Under the pieces are notes generated by a model. That model did not search any database. It saw only the letters and a program-made list of their open reading frames with translations, and was not told the origin of the DNA. Shown here piece by piece: positions 11,898-21,467 of a stretch of DNA of 64,000 nt (its first letter is position 1; each line of letters opens with the position of its first letter). Location: contig JAMYHL010000019.1 in the NCBI GenBank assembly GCA_025531455.1, positions 496,001 to 560,000 of the forward strand, written 5' to 3'. This DNA is from Apiotrichum sp. Y4204 (taxonomy: Eukaryota > Basidiomycota > Tremellomycetes > Trichosporonales > Trichosporonaceae). The position numbers were made by a program, and so were the translations under genes.

Positions 11898-14047
11898 ATG
11901 GCGAGCATATCGCCATACTCGACGATCAAGCCGAGCGTCATCCCGCTCGGCTCGAGCGTTCCGGCCCTCACGAACCATGCCATCTCAGTCTCGCTTCCCC
12001 TCTGGGAAGATAACATCGGATACGAGGAGGGCGACAAGCGGGTCGTCGACAAGATGGAGACCGGATACCCTCGCTTCTTTATTCACAGATCTATTCAGAA
12101 GGTGAGTAAGATTAGCGGTTGGACCTGATGGCCGTGATCTGCAGGATCAAGAAATCGGCACTCCACGACGATCAGAATCCCGGGCGATCTCCCTTAATCC
12201 TTGACGGATCGCCGAACGGGGATCCGGGAAGGCTCGAGGAACTTCCTTCCTATACGGAGGACATTGCTGATGCTTAGCTCGCCGCTCTCTGTCTCGCCAA
12301 GTTCGGGCAGCCCGGGGAGAGCTGCATGCTCTTCCCGACGCCAAAGATTGCAAGCCGCGCTCGAGACTTCCTCGCGAAGCTCCCCACGCCCATTCCCTCG
12401 CGAATTGTCGAGTTTGTGATCTGCCCCGGCGCCAACTCGCTTCAGTCGGCCAAGGCAGCCGCCGCATCGATCGCATGCATCGAGCTTCAGATCCTTTTGT
12501 TCCAGAAGGACCACTTCCACTTTGCGAAGCAGTTCTGGCAGCACACCGGCGACGGCATCTCATCGCGCATGGCTGAGCGTGCTCTGGCGTTCCTCGGCGA
12601 GACCCCTGCTGGCGCTAAACCCGAGACGCCTGGAACACCCGCCACGTCTCGTCCCCAGTCGACACGCGGGTACGGGCGCAACCGACACTACGGACGTGCT
12701 CCCCGTTCGACCCCCGGCACTCCTGCCGCCGAGGAGCCTTCAGAGTCTACGAACGCCGCCGCTGAGGAGCCTACTGCAGACGTGTCGACGTACCTCGAGG
12801 AGCGCTACGGCCGCAACCTTCCGCTGTTCGACGCCCCGATTGCGAAGCAGGCCCTCAAGCGCCGTATTGCTGGCGACCTCTTGCCCTCCGATGAGGAGCT
12901 CGGCGGTGACAAGACCGATCTCGCTCGTGGCGTCACTGAGAACGACGTTTACCTCTTCCCCGGAGGTATGAGTGCGATCTGGCATGCCCACAACATCGTT
13001 CGCCTGGCGTGCACCAACGCGGTAGGAACAGAGGGCAAGAGCGTCTGTTTCGGGTGAGTGAGAGCTGGCCAGGGATTACTGACCGACAGATTCCCCTACA
13101 CCGATACACTAAAGATCCTCCAAAAGTGGGGCGCTGGGTGCCACTTCTATGGCAACGGCACGGACGCTGAGCTGGACGAGTTCGAAGCTCTGCTTGAAGC
13201 GCAGGACAAGAGCGCGCCAATTCTCGCGCTCTTCTGCGAGTTCCCCTCGAACCCACTTCTGCGGAGTGCGGACCTCGCGCGTATCCGCACACTGGCAGAC
13301 AAGCACGGGTTTGTCATTGTCATTGATGAGACAATCGGCAACTTTGTCAACGTGGACGTGATGCCCTACGCGGACATCGTCGTCTCGTCGCTGACCAAGA
13401 TCTTCAGCGGTGACTCCAACGTCATGGGAGGCAGCCTTATCATTAACCCTAATGGACCTAAATACGCGTCGCTGAAGAAGGCGATGACTGCCGACTTCGA
13501 GGACACGTACTACCCCGAGGACGTCGTGTACATGGAGCGCAACTCGCGTGACTATCGGTCCCGTATCAAGCGCGTCAACGACAACGCCTACGAAGTGACC
13601 TCGTACCTTTTCTCGCGTTCGCTCATGGACGACAGCACTCCACAGGCTGGAAAGGTTATCAAGCGCATCTACTACCCCCGCTTTGAGACGACTGAGCATT
13701 TCAAGGCATGTCAGCGCCTCCCAGCAATGGGCAAGGGCGGGTTTGGCGGTCTCTTCTCTATCACCTTTACGTCTTTGGCCGCGTCTATTGCGTTCTACGA
13801 CACCCTCCTCTGCGCCAAGGGTCCCTCACTTGGCACCAGCTTTACGCTTGCTTCGCCTTACACTATCCTTGCGCACTACGGCGAACTGGAGTGGGCTGCC
13901 GGCTTTGGCGTCGAGTCGGGCCTCGTGCGCATATCTATTGGCGGCGAGAACATCGCGACACTCATGGCGTGGTTCGAGACGAGCGTCAAGGCGGCCGAGG
14001 AGGCCGTGGCGAAGGAGCAGCAAGAGCAATCAGCCGCACAGGCGTAA
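11898..14047 (+). CDS. Cystathionine gamma-synthase
   Basis: This PLP enzyme condenses an activated homoserine ester with cysteine to give cystathionine, the forward transsulfuration step toward methionine. Three exons (11898-12101, 12278-13053, 13090-14047) join in frame to 645 residues, close to yeast Str2. The N-terminal block ([31 protein letters not shown]) and the middle block ([19 protein letters not shown]) are typical of the fungal enzyme. The C-terminal PLP domain carries the Schiff-base lysine in [15 protein letters not shown] (about residue 430) and ends in the [13 protein letters not shown] block. A Pro/Thr/Ser/Ala-rich linker (about 12600-12780) separates the two parts. Intron 1 is 176 bp and intron 2 only 36 bp. 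Translation probably starts at 11898, where an overlapping TAA blocks upstream extension. The enzyme is presumably cytosolic. Confidence 0.95.
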
Positions 14048-14106
14048 GCTTTGCGTTAAAACTGTACCGTACTGCGACACGGTACCATCTTAAACCACTT
14101 AACAGT

Positions 14107-14165
14107 GAGATCCAACTCTCTTATCGAGATCCAACTCTCCTATCTGTAGATCCAACTCTCTTATG
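14107..14165 (+). repeat. Three 19-bp tandem units in the 3' flank of cystathionine gamma-synthase
   Basis: The unit GAGATCCAACTCTCTTATC is repeated at 14107-14125 and 14126-14144, and a third copy (AGATCCAACTCTCTTAT, 14148-14164) follows after a short spacer. Copies differ by a single base or at their ends. The array lies 60-120 bp past the stop codon and is probably in the 3' untranslated region. Confidence 0.85.
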
Positions 14166-14370
14166 TTTTCTAGACCACAATTTTAGGGATTTAGTAGTAT
14201 GCATAGTCCAACCAGTGCATTGTCATCATCTGAATATCGTTACTCAATCTAGTCACAATGAGCCATGACGCCAAGGGTCACCAACGTCCCAGTTCCTTCG
14301 CCATCTGCCCAGAAGATGATGGACAGTCTCAACCTTATCTCTTTATTCCTGATCTCCGCGGCGAATGAGC

Positions 14371-15183
14371 TCATGCATCGCCAATAGCGGCGCCGTTGGC
14401 TGATTGAGCAGCTGCACGCGCCTTGCGCTGGCGTACCGCTTCCTCCGCCTTGGCAGCGTATTCGGCGAGCTCGGGAGTGAGCTCTTCGTCTTCGTGGTCA
14501 CCATGGCCGACGAGGTGGAACCAGAGAACGTTTTCCATGAACGAGCGCTTGATAAACTCGACGATGCCGTCCGCGACAATAGCGACGGAGGAGAGTTGGT
14601 ACACCTCGTCGTTTTCGTCGTTCTCCTCGTTCTCGTCGCCTTGAGAGTCACCCGTCCAGTCCTGATCGCCAATCGCCACGCGCACACGACCCGGCTGGCC
14701 GTCCTTGCCCTGTTCGAATATGAGGTACCAGATCAAACAGCCCTGTTGGTCATTGAAGAAACGCAGGGCGCGGGCACCGGGGAGGCCGGGGACCTCGAAG
14801 AGTTGGGTGCCGAGATCGAGGTAGCACGCCGTAGCGGTCGGGTAGTGTTCCGCTACTTCTGTGTCGAGAAGGGTGCGGAGAGGAGGAGGAATCGGGGGAA
14901 GATTGAGAGCCGCGAGGTGGCGGTCATGTTTCTCCAGACTAGCCGGGAGCTTGTCCTGGTACAAGACGCAGAGCGGGTCTTCAGATACGGGGTGCGCCAT
15001 CAGGAACGACCAGCTCGCGTCGTTCTCGTCCACCACCAGGGGTGGGAGCTCGGAGTGTGGCACGCCGATGTACGTCCCCCAACGGCCGTCGCCCCAGACT
15101 ACGCCGTCTGGAAAGTCGAAGCTGAACCAGGCGTGAAAGAGCTCATCTGTGGTGGGAGGCTCTGTGGGCACGGGAATGGGCAT
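14371..15183 (-). CDS. Uncharacterised acidic protein, single exon
   Basis: This intronless frame of 270 residues starts MPIPVPTEPPTTDELF and has the G/C-ending codon preference of the neighbouring genes, so I take it as real. The N-terminal two thirds look globular, with a tryptophan- and glycine-rich stretch (GVVWGDGRWGTYIG). An acidic run (DSQGDENEENDENDEV) near residues 175-190 precedes a final helical region ending in Ala/Gln. No signal peptide or membrane segment is visible. The beginning is loosely reminiscent of SMI1/KNR4-like proteins, but I would not assign the family. It is convergent with cystathionine gamma-synthase, with 323 bp between their stops. Confidence 0.75.
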   Translation of the reverse strand: MPIPVPTEPPTTDELFHAWFSFDFPDGVVWGDGRWGTYIGVPHSELPPLVVDENDASWSFLMAHPVSEDPLCVLYQDKLPASLEKHDRHLAALNLPPIPPPLRTLLDTEVAEHYPTATACYLDLGTQLFEVPGLPGARALRFFNDQQGCLIWYLIFEQGKDGQPGRVRVAIGDQDWTGDSQGDENEENDENDEVYQLSSVAIVADGIVEFIKRSFMENVLWFHLVGHGDHEDEELTPELAEYAAKAEEAVRQRKARAAAQSANGAAIGDA

Positions 15184-15934
15184 GGCGGCGAAATGTACGT
15201 GGGGAAAGCAGATTTGAACAAGGATATGGCTATACGGCAGTTGATGAAGAGCAGAAGCTTGCTGTTATGAACGAAGGGAAGAAGAACCACTCGCGCTGTT
15301 TGTCTTATAACTTATCTGTGTTGTGGTGGCCTGGTGGCAGCTTGCAACAATCGGCAAGCAGTTGACTGTACATGACGGTATCTCGATCAGACGCGAGTGC
15401 GTTGAGCGAACGTGCGACGAACCAGCACAGCCATCCGGGCCATCCAGCCGGGCGCAGGCACTGGCTCAGAGAGCACTCTAGCACAGCGTACAGCATTGTC
15501 CCATGTTATTAGCAGAAGCGGCGGGTCAAAGCGTCGAGCAGTGGCGTCGTAGGCGCGCAACTTGCAGAGGACCCCAATTGCAGACGGTAGATAGCAGTAG
15601 AGCAAACACCCGTCTCTGCGCTTTGATCCGCAGGGGATTAGGGGAAGCGGGATCACGACAATGTTTGAGACGATGGACATTACTGGACGTGAGTCGGCTC
15701 TCTTGGCGCGTCGGAAACGGGGCACTGGAATTCGGGGCCCCACAGCACTCTCAACCTGAGAGGTTACGTAAACGACGTTCGCAATCTATGACCACATTGT
15801 TCGAGAACCTCCACCACTGAGGGCCTGAGGGAAGGGCGTTGTCCTCGTCCATGAGCATTCCCTTGCCCTCTAGCTCCCTCATCTCTGACTTCACACCATT
15901 CACGGTCTGTATTGAACAACACCAACTCGGCAAC
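15184..15934. other. Divergent promoter region
   Basis: These 751 bp separate the starts of the unknown protein (minus) and NudC (plus). I see no gene. An in-frame ATG at 15839 would extend NudC by 32 residues, but the extension is Ser/Phe-rich and unlike the NudC family, so I leave it in the leader. Confidence 0.6.
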
Positions 15935-17011
15935 ATGGACGTGGCAAAGGACGACAAGATGACCCCCGAGGAGCGCGAGGCGCACAACAAGGCTGAGCGC
16001 GCGCGTGAGGCGGTGGAGCAGGCTGGTGAGTGAAACTCTGATGAACGTTGAACGAAGCCGATGGTCGCGGCAGTTCGCCACTGGGCAACTCAGTGACGGC
16101 TGTGTTTGATGGATCAAATTTATAGCTGAATTCTGCTCAATTCTTATGGCTCACTGTATCTGTGCTCACTTGTCGCATCACATACTAACCCCAGCTCTTC
16201 CGTACAGCTGGAGCCAGGACCTCCACACCGTGACCGTGAACGTACCGCTTCCGACCGGTACGCGCGCAAAGGACCTTGTCGTCGTAATGGACCGGACAAA
16301 GCTGAAGGTATGTAGGAGGTGTCAAGCCTCTACAGGAGGCTTGTGCGTGAGAGCATCTAGCATCATCGGCGAGCTAGCACATCCTGTCGTTCTTTGATAT
16401 GTCTGCTGAGACTTCTTCCGCAGGTCCAGGTAAAGGGACAGGAGCCTATTCTTGAGGGAACCCTCTTCGAGGAGATTGCAAGGGACGACTCCAGCTGGAC
16501 GATCGGTAAGTTGTGGCCCGACTGTTTCAAGGCGGATCACGAAGTTCTGATCCTTTACGCGGCATTGCGTCCTGTGTAACCACGGGCTGACAGCAGACAA
16601 CGGTGTCCTCACATTTGAGCTCGAAAAATACTCGTCTCACATCGGGTCTCACCGCTGGTGGCCGCACGTCCTCACCCACCACCCCAAGATCGACACGACC
16701 AAGATTCAGCCTGAGAACTCAAAGCTGAGCGATCTTGACGGAGATACTCGTGCCATGGTCGAGAAGATGATGGTACGTGACGGGCTCCGAGAGTTGCAGC
16801 CTTATCTTCCTCCTGTTCTTGCCCACTGACCTCAGTTTGATAACCAGCAGCGCCAGATGGGTAAGCCGAGTTCGGACGAGCTCCGGAAGCTCGAGATGCT
16901 CGAGAAGTTCAAGAAGCAGCACCCAGAAATGGACTTCAGCCAGGTGAGCTGGTGCTCGCTGATAAGATGCATCGACAAGCGCTGACTGATCCACAGGCCA
17001 AGATGGAGTAG
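15935..17011 (+). CDS. nudC: Nuclear movement protein NudC
   Basis: NudC is a CS-domain co-chaperone of the dynein/LIS1 nuclear migration pathway, acting in the cytoplasm with Hsp90. Six exons (15935-16025, 16195-16307, 16424-16505, 16597-16772, 16836-16943, 16997-17011) join in frame to 194 residues, matching the short fungal form. The N-terminal charged helix is followed by the CS domain from LPYSWSQDLHTVTVNVPLP through KGQEPILEG and DDSSWTI to WWPHVLTHHPKID. The conserved C-terminal block reads LSDLDGDTRAMVEKMM, then HPEMDFSQAKME. The last exon holds only four codons plus the stop. Intron 1 carries a clear CTAAC branch point. The start at 15935 was chosen because it gives the family-like N-terminus. 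Confidence 0.95.
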
Positions 17012-17148
17012 ACCGCTGTATGAGTGTATAATGCACATGACAATCTGTACCTGATAAATTGCGGCAAGGTTGGCTGAGATCAAGCCGCCATCGGGATATG
17101 CCGTAGATGAATACATGCGTTGCTCTTCCTGTCTCTCTATTCCAACGG

Positions 17149-17918
17149 TTAGACAAGCAGCCGGTCCTCGTACTCAATCTCCTCGTCGACGTCCTCGCCC
17201 ATGGCACCAACACGCTGCAACACCCGCTCCACAACAAGAGGAAGGATGCGCTCGCGCTCGCGCCGCTCCCGCTCCTGTCGGCGCTTGGCCTCAGCGCGCA
17301 GGCGTGCGAGCTGCGCCTCAAGCTGTACGATGCGTTCAGTGCTCTCCTCGAGAGAGCGTGCATGCGACAGATGTGTCCGCGCCAGCGAGAGGGCGAGGAA
17401 GATTGCCGTAGACATGACAAAGATTGGAATCATGGCTGCTGCGGTGTCAGTCTATGCGGAACGATATGATGGGCAGGAGGCAACATTAAGCTGCAGTGTG
17501 CACGTCCATTCATGGATGCACCCCGCCTGCCAAGAAGCCCCAGAAACAGGAGTGCTTCCCACAAGTCACGCGACTTACAGGGAAGGATATCTCGGTACCA
17601 CACGGTGTACGCATTCGGCTTCTTTCCGCCCCCGTTCCCCCCGTATCCTGCTCCGGATTTCGGTACAAGAGGGCTCTGAGGGACAGTGTGGTTTGGGACT
17701 GGGGCGCGGTGTGCGCGCGCAGACGAGTGCAGGTTCGCCGCTGCGCGCGTCCAGGTAGCGCCGGACAGATTGGAGAGGGTGGAGCGTGTCGGAGTCGTCA
17801 GTGCTGGCGCAGAGGTGCTGAGCGTGCGGGGGAGCGACATCGGTGTGGAGAGACGGTAGTGGAGGGAAGCCGTGCGCGTCGCGTGTGCGACGCGGAGCAC
17901 GTCGAGGGGCCGGACCAT
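17149..17918 (-). CDS. Small mitochondrial-type membrane protein with coiled coil, function unknown
   Basis: Two exons (17918-17579 and 17435-17149, or 17438 if the upstream AG is used) give about 208 residues. The N-terminal 60 residues are rich in Arg, Ser, Thr and Ala with no acidic residues, typical of a mitochondrial presequence. A Gly-rich patch and NAYTVWYRDILP follow, then one hydrophobic segment (MIPIFVMSTAIFLALSLA, about residues 115-132). After it comes an Arg/Glu-rich coiled coil (RRQERERRERER) and an acidic tail ending EDRLLV. I do not recognise the family. By layout it would be a single-pass inner-membrane protein. It is convergent with NudC (137 bp between stops) and divergent from RidA. 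Met27 is an alternative start. Confidence 0.75.
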
Positions 17919-18515
17919 GATGGAGGTGTGAGAAGCGGTGACGTTCAGTGGAACGCTTGATATCGGTTCAAATTGTCCCAGGGCCCAGTAACGAAAATGT
18001 AGGCGCACAGTGACCGGATGTTAGTGTAGTGGAAACAGATCAACTGCTCCAAGAGTGCTGATGACGACGGCAACGGCTGTGACGATGGCAGTGACGATGG
18101 TTGTGGTGATGAGAAAGTGCGCAAAACGTCACAAATGGAGCCAAAAGCCAGCCAACTAGCAAGCCAGGAGCTCGCACTCGGCGCCCGCCGGCACGGAGGA
18201 GAATTCCTAGGTTGCAGGTGGGAGAGCGGAAGCAAAATAGCCCAGCCAGGTCGAACCGTTGCCAATACTAATCCTGTTATTCTAATGTATCACAAATTCC
18301 AATTATTATGTTGCTAAATGCACTAATTAGCACCAGAGCGTGCCCACCTGCCGCCATACCACAACGTCAGCGGGCCGCCACGGCACTCCGTCATACCCCA
18401 CAGCCAACCGCGACTGACCATGGGGGTCGAGCATTTATGGCCAGGGCGCAAACGATGCCTGGCAGCCTCTCCCCCGCCGCGAACGCCGACCATTCCCTCA
18501 TCTAAACTTCCCTCC
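17919..18515. other. Divergent promoter region upstream of RidA
   Basis: These 597 bp lie between the start codons of the small membrane protein and RidA. I see no gene, only ordinary non-coding sequence with an AT-rich patch near 18265-18335. Confidence 0.55.
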
Positions 18516-19176
18516 ATGTTCCGCAACATCGTCCGCACAGCCCGACAGTACTCCACCATGTCGTCGCCCTACACCGTCGTCAACACCAAGGGTGAGTACC
18601 AGCCGAGGTGATAGATGGCCCAGGTCTGATCGTATTGCAGCTGCTCCCGCTGCCATTGGCCCCTACGTCCAGGTGAGTACTGTGTTCGCTTGTAGAGCAC
18701 TCCCAAGTCGTAGCTCCAAAACGCTAATATCACAGGCTGTCAAGCACAATGGTGTATGTTCAAGACTCGCGCAGATATCAGACGCCCATTGATTCTGACA
18801 CGTCGCAGCTCATCTACGCGTCGGGCGCGATCCCGCTCAACCCCGAGACCATGACTGTTGTTGAGGGTGGCGTCAAGGAGCAGACTGTGAGTAGAAGCGA
18901 AGATAGGAAGGATTATGGGTACCCGAGATCTTACATACATTTCAGACTCAGGTGTTCAAGAACATCGAGGGCGTCCTCGCCGAGGCTGGCTCGTCCAAGA
19001 AGTCGGTCCTCAAGACCCTCTGCTTCCTCAAGGACATGAACGACTTTGTTGCCTTCAACGAGGTTTACGCCGGTTTCTTTGGCGAGACCAAGCCCGCGCG
19101 CTCGTGCGTCGAGGTTGCCCGTCTTCCCAAGGACGTCCTTGTCGAGGTCGAGTTCATCGCCGTCGAGGAGAAGTAA
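18516..19176 (+). CDS. RidA/YjgF/Mmf1 family imine deaminase, mitochondrial
   Basis: RidA proteins hydrolyse 2-iminobutanoate and 2-iminopropanoate released by PLP enzymes, protecting other PLP enzymes from damage. Five exons (18516-18591, 18641-18672, 18736-18753, 18809-18886, 18946-19176) join in frame to 144 residues. The start MFRNIVRTARQYSTM looks like a mitochondrial presequence, as in yeast Mmf1; MSSPYTV at Met15 could give a cytosolic form. Family blocks are APAAIGPYVQAVKHNG, LIYASGAIPLNPET, the NIEGVLAEAGSS helix, LKDMNDFVAFNEVY, and the C-terminal PARSCVEVARLPKDVLVEVE with the substrate-binding Arg. Exon 3 is only 18 nt. The gene sits between two sulfur amino-acid genes. Confidence 0.95.
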
Positions 19177-20399
19177 GCGTCCACCACGTGTGTCCTCTCC
19201 GGTGCTGCGGCTACTAAGCGCCAGAGCAGTGCAGTGTGGATGCCAATGGCAAAAGTAGAATGTCGAACTGCATTCCAAGGTTAGATTTGGTGTCACTTCT
19301 ACGTTGAGAACGATGAAGCAGAAGGATGAGAACACTCACGGGATTCTTTAATGAAGGCTTAAGAGCGAGAAGCCAGAAAGTTTCTCATCAACCGCGACTA
19401 ACACCGATATGACGCTCTGATCTGGCTGCGAGGCTGACCATTGTGATTTGTACTCATCAAACGCTTGCTCTTTCGCGCCAGACTGATGTTGAATCTTTTG
19501 TTCCCCGCTCGGCCTCTCCATCTCCTTAGCTGGTAGGGAATCTGCACTCTTCCCGATTGCGTTCCTCATTCCCAGACCCCATATGACTCTGGAACATCAG
19601 AACTGGACCCAACTGGCGCAAGTTAGTTTCCGGCGAGTACCAGCTCAAAAAGCTTCAAGATTGTGGAAAGCAATTCGGTACATTCGATTTATGTCTCGGC
19701 GACAGCAGGAACGACCAAGCGCGGCGATTTCTAACATTCGCCCACTGAGACTCTCCTGGCTTGCTGTCCTGAGAGCTCGCACCATCCGCCGACGCGAGCG
19801 GCGTGTCAGCGGGTCTCTGAGACTCGCGCCGTGGACGCTAGCGTCAAGATCCACCCGGATCTTAGACTCGGTAGTCGGTACTGCCCGCGGCAGTCGCGGA
19901 GTAGCTTCTTTGAGACCATGAAAGCAGATCTGGGATCTGGGGAGCGTTTGTATAGATGAAACTCGACAATTGACAATTGAACCATTGTGCCATTGAGTCA
20001 TTGGATTGTAATTGACACTTGACACGCGGCCCTAAACTGCGAGAGTCGCGGGGATCTTGACACCTACCTGCCTGACCTGTGGACGCACGAGAGGTGGGCA
20101 TCGCAACTAACAAATCTCCATGGATCTGAACATCAGGATGTCGCACGAGTCATTCATTCACACGCATTGATGGCTCTTTTATTTCAAGATCTGGCACTCA
20201 CGTTGCTCTGGCATTCACACAACCTCGCGGTCGACCTAATCGGACTGATCAATCTAGCCCAATCTAGGATCTAATCAATCTGAATGGTCTATTGGGCAAA
20301 ATAACATGAACAGACGCCGCATGCGCGGCAGATTGGTGCGAGCCCCAGCACAGCGGACAGATGTGCCGAAGTTCAAAAAGAGGATCGACAAAAATATCT
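19177..20399. other. Intergenic region, no gene seen
   Basis: This is the 3' flank of RidA up to the 3' end of the minus-strand tRNA-Thr. Frames are short and unconvincing on both strands. A run of short repeats of the type ATTGACAATTGA / CATTGAGTCATTG lies near 19967-20005. Confidence 0.5.
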
Positions 20400-20482
20400 G
20401 CCCCGTAGCCGACTTGAACGACTGACCTTGTCATGACCTTTTGGGATACTAGTGACACGCTCTACCACTGAGCTAACGGGGC
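20400..20482 (-). tRNA. tRNA-Thr (anticodon AGT) with a 12-nt intron
   Basis: On the minus strand the cloverleaf folds completely. The acceptor is GCCCCGT paired with ACGGGGC, the D arm is GCTC-AGTGGTA-GAGC, and the anticodon stem is TGTCA paired with TGACA. The T arm is AGTCG-TTCAAGT-CGGCT, containing one G-T pair. The anticodon loop reads C-T-AGT-A and is then interrupted by 12 nt (TCCCAAAAGGTC) after position 37, the standard site for eukaryotic nuclear tRNA introns, before the final loop A. Mature length is 71 nt plus CCA. Confidence 0.93.
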
Positions 20483-21467
20483 TTCACTGATTTTGTTCGG
20501 GTCACGTGGTCCACCACGTGAGAGACCTGGAGGAGCACTAGAGTACATCACCGTGCTCCGCTCGCCGCGCATCTGGAGCTGAGACGCATGGCTGTCGGGA
20601 TCCGGACCGTTCATTGAAGGAGAAATAGTAGTATTGACACGGCGAGTCGAAGATCGGGGCTTTATGAGTTGAGAGGGATTACAGCGTGATTTGCTGCGAC
20701 CGAGGAGCATGCTGCGTCACAGCCTGGCCCTTTACGAGCTACGCGCATCGAGACTGTTCCTCTCATCACCATGATGGCTACACGACAAAGATGGTAAATA
20801 TCTCCATCTCCGTCGCAAACTCCACGTCGCGGTGAGCATCTCCATCTTCATCGTCCTCGCCACCATCGTCATGTCACCCTCTACATTCCTGGCCAGCCTC
20901 CGTCAGCCACTTGCGATCGTGCAAGACCAGATCGGCATGCCGCGATCCAGTTTCGGCGACTGATAATGCGGTTTCCCCACCCGCGATCACCGGGAGGTGA
21001 CGGCAAGTCAAAGTGGCGCCGCCACACCTTCCAGGAGCAAGGCCAAGTTACAGGCAAACCTAGACAGATCGTGGCATGTTACTATCGTGCTTGATCCTGA
21101 AGGCACTATCGTTCTTAATCCTTAGACCCGGCGAGATGTACTACTGTGCCGAGATCTTGTGTGCGCGGCACGGGCCAGACGATAAGCAGACATCATCTGA
21201 GCGTTAGTGTCCGTCAGATCAGGGATGGAGAAGGCTGAGGCGGCATGGTTCAGGGTTTCACGTATAGATCGTGATACATACGCTAGTTGGCCGTTGGCGC
21301 GTTGACCGATATAGAGCATCGTGTATGGTTCGCGCGTGAACTGCTGATGCTTGTGACGGTGTGATGCGGAGTGGCGGCAGCGGCGATGATGGCCGTTTCC
21401 ATCGTCGCTGCCACATAGTGCGTGTCTCGATCCCTCGTCTCTCCCTTCCCTGGCCCTATCCGTTGGT
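20483..21467. other. Intergenic region, no gene seen
   Basis: This runs from the upstream flank of tRNA-Thr to the 3' flank of the cysteine-synthase-like gene. I see no coding region. Two CACGTG cores lie close together near 20502-20520, just 5' of the tRNA. Confidence 0.5.

Noticed and set aside
15839..15934. Upstream in-frame ATG for NudC
   Set aside because: The extra 32 residues are unlike NudC N-termini; the start at 15935 gives the family-like charged helix.
20500..20521. Paired CACGTG cores near tRNA-Thr as a regulatory site
   Set aside because: CACGTG occurs at about the chance rate in the window, and tRNA genes use internal promoters.
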